A stretch of 64,000 nt of DNA from positions 103,868 to 167,867 of the forward strand of contig NZ_JAGGPR010000016.1 in NCBI RefSeq assembly GCF_018613695.1. The letters are read 5' to 3'. Below the pieces are notes generated by a model. It was given only the letters and a program-made list of their open reading frames with translations, was not told the DNA's origin and did not search any database. Source of the DNA: Arthrobacter sp. ISL-95 (GTDB lineage: Bacteria > Actinomycetota > Actinomycetes > Actinomycetales > Micrococcaceae). A program made the translations under genes and the position numbers. This document shows positions 6,239-13,397 of this stretch, one piece after another; the stretch's first letter is position 1; every line of letters starts with the position of its first letter.

Positions 6239-6276
6239 TTATAACCATAGCCGGTAATTCCTGACTTTGGTTATAA
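6239..6276 (+). promoter_or_regulatory. AT-rich inverted repeat upstream of the late operon
   Basis: TTATAACCA (6239-6247) and TGGTTATAA (6268-6276) form a perfect 9-bp inverted repeat with a 20-bp spacer, in an unusually AT-rich patch. It ends 32 bases before the TTG start of the MazG-like gene. It may be an operator for, or contain the -10 of, a rightward promoter. No clear -35 is visible. Confidence 0.45.
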
Positions 6277-6308
6277 CGCATTTCAATTTGCCGGAGAGGG
6301 CGCAATTG

Positions 6309-6755
6309 ACAACTGAACAACGGACCATTGAATTTCATCAAGCATTCTCGCACCCTGTGCGCGATACGCCGCAAACACTTTGCCGCACTGAAGCAATTCT
6401 CGCATTGAAGTTGATCGAAGAGGAATATCATGAACTGTGCGAAGCACTGTTCCCAGGTTCCACCGACCTTCTTGATTCCCCCGCTAGCAACATCGAGGAC
6501 GGCCGCGCTCCTTATGAACCGAATCTGATTGAGGTGGCTGACGCCCTCGCTGACCTTGATGTGGTCATCAACGGCGCCGGCATCCGACACGGATTCGACA
6601 TGCAGGCCCTGAGTCACGAGGTGTTCTCGAGTAACATGTCGAAGCTCGACGCTGACGGCAAGCCGCTGTACCGCGACGATGGCAAGATCGCGAAGAGCTC
6701 ACTCTTTCGCGAGCCCGACATCGCCGGCGCGCTCGGCATCAAGGTGGCCGCGTGA
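6309..6755 (+). CDS. MazG-like nucleotide pyrophosphohydrolase
   Basis: I start at TTG 6309, which has GGAGAGG at the right distance; an upstream TTG at 6267 lies inside the inverted repeat. Helical motifs IEEEYHEL (residues 37-44) and EVADALADLDVV (76-87) match the metal-binding E-E-x2-E and E-x2-D pairs of the MazG / phosphoribosyl-ATP pyrophosphohydrolase fold. GFD and SNMSKLD follow, as in phage members. Such enzymes hydrolyse (d)NTPs to monophosphates and may adjust nucleotide pools or alarmone levels during infection. At 148 residues it is a single-domain form. It is the first gene of the rightward operon and overlaps the next start. Confidence 0.8.
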   Translation, partial: TTEQRTIEFHQAFSHPVRDTPQTLCRTEAILALKLIEEEYHELCEALFPGSTDLLDSPASNIEDGRAPYEPNLIEVADALADLDVVINGAGIRHGFDMQALSHEVFSSNMSKLDADGKPLYRDDGKIAKSSLFREPDIAGALGIKVAA

Positions 6756-6928
6756 GTGACCTCGCGCAGGTGCGTTCATTCATTGATGGCGCGAAGACAT
6801 CGCTCGACTGGATGACCTCGCACAACGCACCCGAGCCTCGCCATGAGCCTACCGACTACGAGCGTGGCTTCCGCCATGCGCTAGATGCAGTGGGCGGCTG
6901 CTTGGACGAAATTAAAGAGGCCGAATGA
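6752..6928 (+). CDS. Small hypothetical protein (58 aa)
   Basis: GTG at 6752 overlaps the MazG stop (GTGA). The protein begins MSDLAQVRSFIDGAKTSLDW and has an amphipathic helical C-terminus. The stop overlaps the ATG of the following membrane protein. Both couplings and the codon pattern support a real gene. Function unknown. Confidence 0.65.
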   Translation: MSDLAQVRSFIDGAKTSLDWMTSHNAPEPRHEPTDYERGFRHALDAVGGCLDEIKEAE

Positions 6929-7125
6929 TCCCCCTCTGGTACCTAATTGGCGCCGGAGCATGGGCATTCCTAACCGCCTTCTGCTACGGCATGGCCCCTG
7001 ACAGTCTTCGCCGTCACTTCGCACGAGCCTTCTTCGCCTTCCCGCTCTGGCCCGGCGCCCTTGGCGCCGCAATCGTTACTCTGTCGGTCAAGTTGTGGAG
7101 GTCCGCCGAGTGGGGGCGGCGCTGA
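6925..7125 (+). CDS. Small membrane protein (66 aa)
   Basis: Two hydrophobic segments, LWYLIGAGAWAFLTAFCYG near the N-terminus and LWPGALGAAIVTLSV near residue 42, are separated by a basic loop (SLRRHFARAF). A hairpin membrane protein is likely. The ATG overlaps the preceding stop by four bases. No family recognised. Confidence 0.6.
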   Translation: MIPLWYLIGAGAWAFLTAFCYGMAPDSLRRHFARAFFAFPLWPGALGAAIVTLSVKLWRSAEWGRR

Positions 7126-7556
7126 TCGCACCCGGCATCCTCCATCGCTTCTCGATCTCGTCCAGCGCAACTGGATTTCGCCGCTCGGTTCTCGTTCACG
7201 TCTACGCCGACAAGGCGGACGTGGTGCGATCTGCGCAGAACTACGGCATGGCCGTCGACTCTGCTGGAGCGATCACCAACAGCTTCGGCTATCGCCACCC
7301 GGCACCAGAGCACATGCGCCACATGGCCGTCATCCGGCTGGCCGAGAGCCAGCTCGACAGCAACACGCTGGCCCACGAGGTCACGCACGCCGCGCTGCAC
7401 ATCTACTTCGCCGACTGCTGCAAGTGGGAATCTCGCGCACGCGCACACATTGACGGCGCCAACGAGGAGCTTGCCTACTTGGTCGGCGATTTGACCGGGT
7501 CACTGCACTTCGAGCTGCGAAAGCGCGGCTACTTCATTTCGTCCGACAGCTACTAA
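7110..7556 (+). CDS. Putative HExxH metallopeptidase (148 aa)
   Basis: GTG at 7110 has GGAGG eight bases upstream, which favours it over GTG 7095. LAHEVTHAALHIYF (HEVTH at residues 89-93) is a classic zinc-protease helix, and ANEELAYLVGDL follows about 26 residues later and could supply the third ligand (Glu119 or Glu120). This suggests a gluzincin-type peptidase. In the first third I see no known domain. It is placed among nucleotide-metabolism genes upstream of the terminase, so its target may be a host protein. That is inference. Confidence 0.6.
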   Translation: MGAALIAPGILHRFSISSSATGFRRSVLVHVYADKADVVRSAQNYGMAVDSAGAITNSFGYRHPAPEHMRHMAVIRLAESQLDSNTLAHEVTHAALHIYFADCCKWESRARAHIDGANEELAYLVGDLTGSLHFELRKRGYFISSDSY

Positions 7557-7596
7557 GCAATGCCCCTTCGGGCTTTACGCCCGAGGAGGGCCACTC

Positions 7597-7854
7597 TTGC
7601 CATCAATCACCATTTACTCCACCGGCCCTTCCTGCCAGCCCTGCAAGGCTGTCTACCGCTGGCTGGATAAGCATGGCTTCAAGGGCGCGTACAGCATCGC
7701 CATCACGCCGGAGAATCCCGAGATCGCCGCTGAGCTGAAAGCTCAGGGCTTCCTGCAGTCGCCAGTCATTGAGATCGACGGCTTCCGCTTCGGCGGATTC
7801 AACACCAAAGAGCTGCTGCGTCTCCTTGGAGACGAGCCCAACTTCACCAAGTAA
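7597..7854 (+). CDS. Glutaredoxin/NrdH-like redoxin
   Basis: TTG at 7597 follows GAGGAGGG. The fold signature is complete: a beta strand SITIYSTG, the redox pair CQPC (Cys13 and Cys16) at the start of a helix, SPVIEIDGF with the cis-Pro, and the GGFNTKEL C-terminal motif. It is 85 residues, the length of NrdH redoxins. It would reduce a disulfide partner such as ribonucleotide reductase. None is encoded in the window, so it probably serves the host enzyme. Confidence 0.88.
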   Translation: MPSITIYSTGPSCQPCKAVYRWLDKHGFKGAYSIAITPENPEIAAELKAQGFLQSPVIEIDGFRFGGFNTKELLRLLGDEPNFTK

Positions 7855-7872
7855 GCCGAGAGAGGGCGTCAC

Positions 7873-8391
7873 TTGAAGCACTTCTATGACACCGAGTTCC
7901 GCGAAGATGGCTCAACCATCAATCTGATCAGCATCGGCATCGTCGCAGAAGATGGCCGCGAGTACTACGCCGTGAACTCGGACATGGACCGCGATCGGAT
8001 TCGCAACGACGACTGGCTCATGAAAAACGTTTGGCCGTCACTCCCCTTGCGGGGCAGCAACCCCGGCTCACTTGACTATGGTTCCACGCTGGTCAAGCCC
8101 AAGTGGGTGATTGCCAATGAGGTGCGAGAGTTCCTGCTCGCCGAGGGCGAGCCTGAACTGTGGGCTGACTACGCAGCCTACGACCACGTCGCACTGTGTC
8201 AGCTTTGGGGCCGAATGATCGGCCTGCCCAAGGGCCTGCCCATGTTCACCAACGACTTCCAGCAGCTTGTTGGTGACAAGCCGTGGCCAGAGCCTGAGCG
8301 TCTTGGCGCAGACCACAACGCTCTCGATGACGCCTGGCACTTGCGGGCCTGCTACGCGGCCGTCAAGGCCGAGAGGGAATCGCATGCCTAA
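7873..8391 (+). CDS. 3'-5' exoribonuclease, Rv2179c/DEDDh-like
   Basis: TTG at 7873 after GAGAGAGGG. The DEDDh signature is visible: FYDTEF (Asp6, Glu8), WADYAAYDHVAL (Asp99, Asp104) and HNALDDAWHL (His148, Asp152). The order and length (172 residues) match the Rv2179c-like exoribonuclease family, which includes many phage proteins. It would trim RNA 3' ends with two metal ions. It overlaps the start of the next gene. Confidence 0.82.
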   Translation: MKHFYDTEFREDGSTINLISIGIVAEDGREYYAVNSDMDRDRIRNDDWLMKNVWPSLPLRGSNPGSLDYGSTLVKPKWVIANEVREFLLAEGEPELWADYAAYDHVALCQLWGRMIGLPKGLPMFTNDFQQLVGDKPWPEPERLGADHNALDDAWHLRACYAAVKAERESHA

Positions 8392-8578
8392 GCTCGCGCA
8401 TGACATCGTCATTGACCACAAGAAGAAGCACATCAGCATTGACGGCGAGGAGTTCCCCTGGCACACGCCGCTAGAGGAGATTGAAGCCACGATTAGCCCC
8501 AGCGGTATTCACCGAATCACCATCTCGATCCTTTTCGATGGCAGCTTCCGCTCGTGGGGCGAGCCGCTGGAGCGATGA
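8384..8578 (+). CDS. Hypothetical protein (64 aa)
   Basis: ATG at 8384 has GAGAGGGA upstream and overlaps the exonuclease stop. The protein is short, with alternating hydrophobic beta strands (HDIVIDHKKKHISIDG, IHRITISILFDG). It ends in an ATGA overlap with the HNH gene. No family named. Confidence 0.6.
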   Translation: MPKLAHDIVIDHKKKHISIDGEEFPWHTPLEEIEATISPSGIHRITISILFDGSFRSWGEPLER

Positions 8579-8919
8579 GCGGCGGCTGGGCAGGAAGCGA
8601 CAGAAGGAGTCGTCTGCCTGACAACTGGCAAGAGCTGCGCAAGACCGTTAGAGACCGCTCTGGCGGCCGCTGTGAGGTCATCAAGAAGGATGGTCGTCGC
8701 TGCTGGGATCGGGCAACCGACTGCGACCATATCCAGCCGGGCGATGACCACTCATTGAGCAACCTGCGTGACATTTGCACTTGGCATCATCGCCGCAAAA
8801 GCAGCCGCGAAGGCAATGACGCCCAAGCGGCGCTACGCGCCATGCTCCGGCATCCCGTAGAGCAGCATCCAGGCGTTATCACAGGGCCACCAAGGCCACC
8901 ACAAAACAAGGGCTTCTAA
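8575..8919 (+). CDS. HNH endonuclease, terminase-proximal
   Basis: ATG at 8575 overlaps the upstream stop. The core is RCEVIKKDGRRCWDRATDCD, then HIQPGDDHSLSNL and CTWHHRRKSSREG: a CxxC-like start, the DH of motif H, Asn, and the final HH. This is the compact HNH that, in many HK97-type phages, sits next to the terminase and is needed for packaging nuclease activity. It lies just before the small terminase gene. 114 residues. Confidence 0.85.
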   Translation: MSGGWAGSDRRSRLPDNWQELRKTVRDRSGGRCEVIKKDGRRCWDRATDCDHIQPGDDHSLSNLRDICTWHHRRKSSREGNDAQAALRAMLRHPVEQHPGVITGPPRPPQNKGF

Positions 8920-8929
8920 GGGGGACGAC

Positions 8930-9370
8930 ATGTCAGCAACTGGACCGTTGCCCAAGAGGAGCTCCGAGCGCTCTCGACAAGACCGACCGAGCGATGACCG
9001 CATACCCATGGCCAAAGGCGTCGCTCAAGGCGGCGACCCGTTTCCGGTCAAGACTCACTGGCACCCGATGGCCGTCGAGTGGTACCAGGCGCTCTCTGAG
9101 TCCGGCATCGCAGCGTTCTACGAGCGCTCCGACTGGGCTACGGCCATGATCGTCGCCGAGGAGCTCACCCATTACTTCAACACGTCAACATCCCGCCGCA
9201 GTGCGCAGATGCTGACCGCCCTCTTCTCCATGATGACCTCGCTTGGCGCGACCGAAGGCGATCGCCGCCGCATGCGCATCGAACTGGAGAAACCGAAGCC
9301 GAAGATCGCCTCTGCATCTGTTACTGCAATTGATGGCTACAAGTCGAAGCTTGGCGTGGCCAAGAAATAG
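8930..9370 (+). CDS. Terminase small subunit
   Basis: ATG at 8930 follows AAGGGGGACGAC. The protein has a basic N-terminus and the pattern THWHPMAVEWYQALSESG and FYERSDWATAMIVAEELTHY, typical of the small terminase subunits of actinobacterial phages. It recognises phage DNA at the packaging site and hands it to the ATPase encoded downstream. It ends with TAG at 9368-9370. The next frame is open in the same phase. Confidence 0.85.
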   Translation: MSATGPLPKRSSERSRQDRPSDDRIPMAKGVAQGGDPFPVKTHWHPMAVEWYQALSESGIAAFYERSDWATAMIVAEELTHYFNTSTSRRSAQMLTALFSMMTSLGATEGDRRRMRIELEKPKPKIASASVTAIDGYKSKLGVAKK

Positions 9371-9385
9371 AAGAGGACCGCGCAC

Positions 9386-10048
9386 ATTCCGACTGGCATC
9401 TGCATCGAGCCCGACTGTGAAAACCCAATCAACGCCAAGGGGCTTTGCCGCAAGCACTACAGCGCCGCCAATTACGCAGCAAATCGCGAGACACGCAAGG
9501 CGGCCCAGCGTGAATACTATGCAGCGAATAAGCCAGCCCTCTTAGTACAGAAAGCCGAGTACTACGTTCGCAAGGGCGATGAGATCAAGCCGAAGCGCGC
9601 CGAGTGGCGCGCGGAAAATCGCGACCACATAAACACCCTGTCGGCCGGCTACCGCAAGCGGGATCGAGAGAAGCTTCGCGTCCGACAGGCCGCGTGGCGC
9701 GAGGCCAACCCCGACTATATGCGGAGCTGGGCCATAGAGAACGCCGCCAAAATTTCGGAGAACAACTTCCGGCGCAGGCTCCGCCTTTCGGAGGCAAAAG
9801 CCGGCGTTATCATCTCCCAGCGCGACTGGGATCGGATGATCCAGCGCTCCGGCAATAAATGTGCCTACTGCGACTGCAGCCTTGACGGCTGCTTCACGAT
9901 CGACCACATAGTCCCCATCTCCAAGGGTGGCCGACACTCCATCGGCAACCTCATTCCCGCCTGCCGATCCTGCAACAGCTCAAAGCGCGACCTGCTGCTG
10001 GTCGAGTGGCTTCAGCTTCGCGCCAACAGACCAGCCATGGCCGCGTGA
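9386..10048 (+). CDS. Large HNH endonuclease with zinc knuckle; apparent ATT start
   Basis: The frame is open from the TerS amber codon (9368-9370) to 10048, yet has no ATG, GTG or TTG until 9719. The upstream 110 codons are clearly coding: PTGICIEPDCENPINAKGLC, then RKHY, is the N-terminal zinc knuckle usual for such HNH proteins. A long basic region follows, then KCAYCDCSLDG, DHIVPISKGGRHSIGNLIPA and CRSCNSSKRD (the full HNH with CxxC pairs). AAGAGGA at 9371-9377 is well placed for ATT at 9386-9388, directly before PTGIC. Alternatives are amber read-through from TerS or a mutated start. Confidence 0.75.
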   Translation: MPTGICIEPDCENPINAKGLCRKHYSAANYAANRETRKAAQREYYAANKPALLVQKAEYYVRKGDEIKPKRAEWRAENRDHINTLSAGYRKRDREKLRVRQAAWREANPDYMRSWAIENAAKISENNFRRRLRLSEAKAGVIISQRDWDRMIQRSGNKCAYCDCSLDGCFTIDHIVPISKGGRHSIGNLIPACRSCNSSKRDLLLVEWLQLRANRPAMAA

Positions 10049-10081
10049 GCGGCCAGTGATTCGCACAAGGGGTGACCAAAG

Positions 10082-11767
10082 ATTCCCGAAATTGACCTTA
10101 CGGGCATCGAGCCGTCCCTCGAAGCCGCAATAGCACACTTTCCGCCGACTGACATTGGGCCACTATGGCTCAAAGATGCGAATGGCGACTGGCTCCTCCC
10201 CGAGAGGTCTCTCGGGTGGGAGGTTATGGGCTGGTGCGCCGAGTGGCTCCAGCACCCAGATGGATCGCCGTGGATATTTACCGACGAGCAGGCACGTTTG
10301 ACTCTCTGGTACTTCTCGCTGGACGAAGATGGCGAGTTCAACTACCGCCAAGCGGTTTACCAGGCCCTGAAGGGCGCTGGGAAGGACCCGTACGCAGCCG
10401 TTCTAGCGATTGTCCACCTCATCGGGCCTTGCCTCTTCTCTCATTGGGACGATGAGGGCAATCCGGTGGGCATGGACGACAAGTCCGCATGGGTTCAGAT
10501 CGCTGCTGTCTCTAAGGGGCAGACGAAGAACACCATGAAGCTGGTTCCCTCGCTCCTGCCGGAGCGAACGCGCAAGGCCTTTGGCAATGTTGACGTGCAG
10601 AAGGAAGTTGTTTACGCGTACAACGGTGAGCGCTTCCTTGAGATCATCTCCAGCGCGTCCAGAACCCTTGAAGGCAATAGGCCGACGTTCCTGATCTGCG
10701 GAGAAACCCAACATTGGATTCCGAGCCAAGGCGGCGTCGACCTCTATGAGACGGCTACATACAACGTTCTGAAGACGCCCACAGGGCGCTTCATCTGCAT
10801 CACTAACGCCTACGAGCCTGGCGAAGATTCAGTCGCTCAGCGCATCCGTGAGGAGCAGGAGAAGGTGTGGGCAGGAACGTCGGAAGATTCCGGCTGGCTC
10901 TACTGCAGTCGTGAGGCGCATCCGGCAAGCCCGCTCACCAAAGAGTGGGCGCCATTCATTCTTGAGCTGGTACGCGGCGACGCAATCTGGCTGAACATCA
11001 AGAACATCGTCAAGTCAATGGCAGACGGCACCTACGGTGCCAACCGCATCCGGCGAATGTTCTACAACCAGATCACCGCGTCCAGCGACTCACTGCTCGG
11101 CCCGTCCGAATGGGGCGGCGCGCTCAGCGACGAACCGAAGTACGGCACGAAGGCCGACCTGAATCCCGGTGACGAAATCACCATGGGCTTCGACGGTGGT
11201 AAGACGGATGACGCAACGGCCCTTGTAGCCATGCGACTCCGCGACAAGCTGCTTGTGCCGCTCGCCATCTGGCAAAAGCCCGACGGCGCCGCAGGCGACG
11301 GCTGGCATATCAATGAAGCTGAGGTCGACTCCGAGGTTCACCTGGCGTTTGCTACCTACAAGGTGCGTGCGTTCTACGCCGACGTCGCTCTCTGGGAAAG
11401 CTACATCGCCAACTGGTCCGAGGCCTACCGCGAAATCCTGCTCATCAAGGCAAGCCCGCAGTCTGCGACTGCGTTCGACATGCGTGGCAACCAGCAGAAG
11501 ATCGCACGAGGCGTAGAAGCCTTTGTGCAAGCGGTCATTGACAAGCGCATCCGGCACAACGGCGACCGGCTCCTCAAGGTCCACGTCCTCAACGCCAAGC
11601 GCCGGCGCAACCGATTCGGCCTGACCTTCGCCAAGGAGAACGCCGAGAGCCCCCGCAAGGTTGATGCTCTGGCTGCCGCGCTCCTCGCCTTTATGGCCAT
11701 GAACGACCTCATTGAGTCCGGCAAGCAACCGGCTAAGCAGTACCGCCGCACGCTCATGCAAACCTAG
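10082..11767 (+). CDS. Terminase large subunit; apparent ATT start
   Basis: ATPase and nuclease of the packaging motor, 561 residues. The Walker A region is KGAGKD (about residues 97-102), and the Walker-B-like segment is TFLICGETQHW. The C-terminal nuclease acidic residues lie in GFDGGKTDDATAL, FYADVALWES and KVDALAAALLAF. The first ATG (10226) would cut off a conserved N-terminal segment (PLWLKDANGDWLLPERSLGW). Between the in-frame TGA at 10073-10075 and 10226 there is no ATG, GTG or TTG. ATT at 10082 has AAGGGG nine bases upstream and starts (M)PEIDLTGIEPS. I therefore annotate ATT. Confidence 0.85.
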   Translation: MPEIDLTGIEPSLEAAIAHFPPTDIGPLWLKDANGDWLLPERSLGWEVMGWCAEWLQHPDGSPWIFTDEQARLTLWYFSLDEDGEFNYRQAVYQALKGAGKDPYAAVLAIVHLIGPCLFSHWDDEGNPVGMDDKSAWVQIAAVSKGQTKNTMKLVPSLLPERTRKAFGNVDVQKEVVYAYNGERFLEIISSASRTLEGNRPTFLICGETQHWIPSQGGVDLYETATYNVLKTPTGRFICITNAYEPGEDSVAQRIREEQEKVWAGTSEDSGWLYCSREAHPASPLTKEWAPFILELVRGDAIWLNIKNIVKSMADGTYGANRIRRMFYNQITASSDSLLGPSEWGGALSDEPKYGTKADLNPGDEITMGFDGGKTDDATALVAMRLRDKLLVPLAIWQKPDGAAGDGWHINEAEVDSEVHLAFATYKVRAFYADVALWESYIANWSEAYREILLIKASPQSATAFDMRGNQQKIARGVEAFVQAVIDKRIRHNGDRLLKVHVLNAKRRRNRFGLTFAKENAESPRKVDALAAALLAFMAMNDLIESGKQPAKQYRRTLMQT

Positions 11768-11775
11768 GAGACCCC

Positions 11776-13248
11776 TTGCCACAAGGCAATCTAAGCCCCG
11801 GCACCGAATTGGTGGCCGTTGATGTGGCAGAGAACTTCAAAGACCGCGTCGACGAGATGTTGGGCACGATCGCGAAAGACCGCGCCGCCCACCTCGCTAA
11901 CCAGGCCTACCTCAACGGCATACATACCCTGCCAAAGATTCCCACCTTCGCTACCGCCGAGATCATCGAGCTGCGCCGCCGCGCAGTTCTGAACCTCATT
12001 GGCCTGCTGGTCAGCATTCCCGCTCAGGTCTCTTTCGTCGACGGCTTCCGCCGCGAGGGTGAACCATTCCCGAAGGAATGGAGCGCTTGGCTGCGCAACA
12101 ACATGGCCGCCAAGCAGACCTCGATCTACCGGGCTGCGCTGACTTACGGCGCCGCATACGTGGCAATGGAAGACCTTGGCAAGGGCAAGCCAAAGTTCGC
12201 GCTGCTCTCCACCAAGGACACGGTCGCCTACTACACGGACCCCGTCAACGACGAGTATCCGGTGTACGCGCTGACCGTCCGGTCGAATCCCACGAAGAGC
12301 GCGCCCGGCCGCATCATCTACTACGACGCCGAGCGCATCGTCCATTTCAAGACGACCAAGGACGGCGAGCGAACAGTCCTCACGGACGTCGAACACAAGC
12401 TCGGCTACTGCCCGGTTGTTCGCTACGTCTGCAGCCTTGACGATGAAGGCACAGTGCGCGGCGTCATCGAACCGGCCGTGCCGGTTCAGGACCGCGTAAA
12501 CCAGACCGCCTTCGACTTGCTCGTCACGCAGACCTTCTCCTCATTCAAGGTGCGCTACGCAGCGGGCCTCGTGGGCGAGGCAGTGCTGGACGCCGACGGT
12601 AACTTCGCGCTGGACGCCGACGGCCGGCAAATCTACAAGCCGATCCCCGTTAGCCAAGCCCGCATGCTTACGACCGATGACCCGAACGCCAAGTTCGGCA
12701 CGCTCGATGAGACACCACTGGACGGCTTCATTGCTGCCCTCGAAGCGTCTATCAAGCAGTTTGCTGTCATCGGCCAACTCCCTCCTCACGCCCTCCTTGG
12801 CAACATGAGCAACCTCAGCGCCGAGACACTGGTCGCTGCCATGGCTCAGACGATGCGCTTCGCGCACGTCCTGAAGACCACGTGGGGCTCCTCGCACCAA
12901 AGCCTGATGCGCCTCACGGCCATCGACATGGAGCTTGGCGAGGAAGCTGCTACTGACTTCACCTCAGAGGTTCGCTGGCGCGACATGAGCGACAACACGC
13001 TGGGCGCCGTCGTTGACGGACTCGGCAAGGCAGCCACCATGCTCGGCATCCCGGGCCGCGCGCTCTGGGCGCGCATGCCCAATGCCACCACTCAGGAGAT
13101 CAACGAGTGGGTCAAGCTGGCTGACGAGGTGCAGCACGAGCAGCAGTTCGGCGGCACCGACCCGGCAGCAGCCTCGCGTCGGCAGCAGCCACTGACGCCA
13201 GAACCGAGCGTCCCAACTCCACTCGAAGCGTTCGGGGGTAGCCAGTGA
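11776..13248 (+). CDS. Portal protein
   Basis: TTG at 11776 after AGGAGACC. It is 490 residues, the usual size for the SPP1 gp6-like portals of actinophages, and lies directly after the terminase. Recognisable segments are RRRAVLNLIGLLVSIPAQ near residue 60, DRVNQTAFDLLVTQTFSSFK near residue 240, and LPPHALLGNMSNLSAETL near residue 335. The C-terminal tail is Pro/Gln-rich. It forms the dodecameric DNA gate at the capsid vertex. Its stop overlaps the next start (GTGA). Confidence 0.9.
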   Translation: MPQGNLSPGTELVAVDVAENFKDRVDEMLGTIAKDRAAHLANQAYLNGIHTLPKIPTFATAEIIELRRRAVLNLIGLLVSIPAQVSFVDGFRREGEPFPKEWSAWLRNNMAAKQTSIYRAALTYGAAYVAMEDLGKGKPKFALLSTKDTVAYYTDPVNDEYPVYALTVRSNPTKSAPGRIIYYDAERIVHFKTTKDGERTVLTDVEHKLGYCPVVRYVCSLDDEGTVRGVIEPAVPVQDRVNQTAFDLLVTQTFSSFKVRYAAGLVGEAVLDADGNFALDADGRQIYKPIPVSQARMLTTDDPNAKFGTLDETPLDGFIAALEASIKQFAVIGQLPPHALLGNMSNLSAETLVAAMAQTMRFAHVLKTTWGSSHQSLMRLTAIDMELGEEAATDFTSEVRWRDMSDNTLGAVVDGLGKAATMLGIPGRALWARMPNATTQEINEWVKLADEVQHEQQFGGTDPAAASRRQQPLTPEPSVPTPLEAFGGSQ

Positions 13249-13397
13249 CGAGCGATGACCTGCCCGAAGTTACCTACCTGAACGCCGCCATCCTTGAAGC
13301 GATGGAGGCTGACACCAGCCAGAGAGTGCCCGCGTCTCATGCAGTGAGGGCGAAGGAGTTGCGCGAGCGATTCCTTCGGCAACATGGCAACGCTTAG
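13245..13397 (+). CDS. Small protein between portal and MuF-like gene (50 aa)
   Basis: GTG at 13245 overlaps the portal stop, and its own stop overlaps the ATG of the MuF-like gene (13384) by 14 bases. The sequence MTSDDLPEVTYLNAAILEAM, followed by a basic helix, is well formed. The coupling at both ends supports a gene. Function unknown. Confidence 0.55.
   Translation: MTSDDLPEVTYLNAAILEAMEADTSQRVPASHAVRAKELRERFLRQHGNA

Noticed and set aside
9386..10048. HNH gene as a pseudogene broken by frameshift
   Set aside because: The frame is open throughout and all HNH and zinc residues are intact. Only the start codon is abnormal, so I treat it as a gene with an unusual start.
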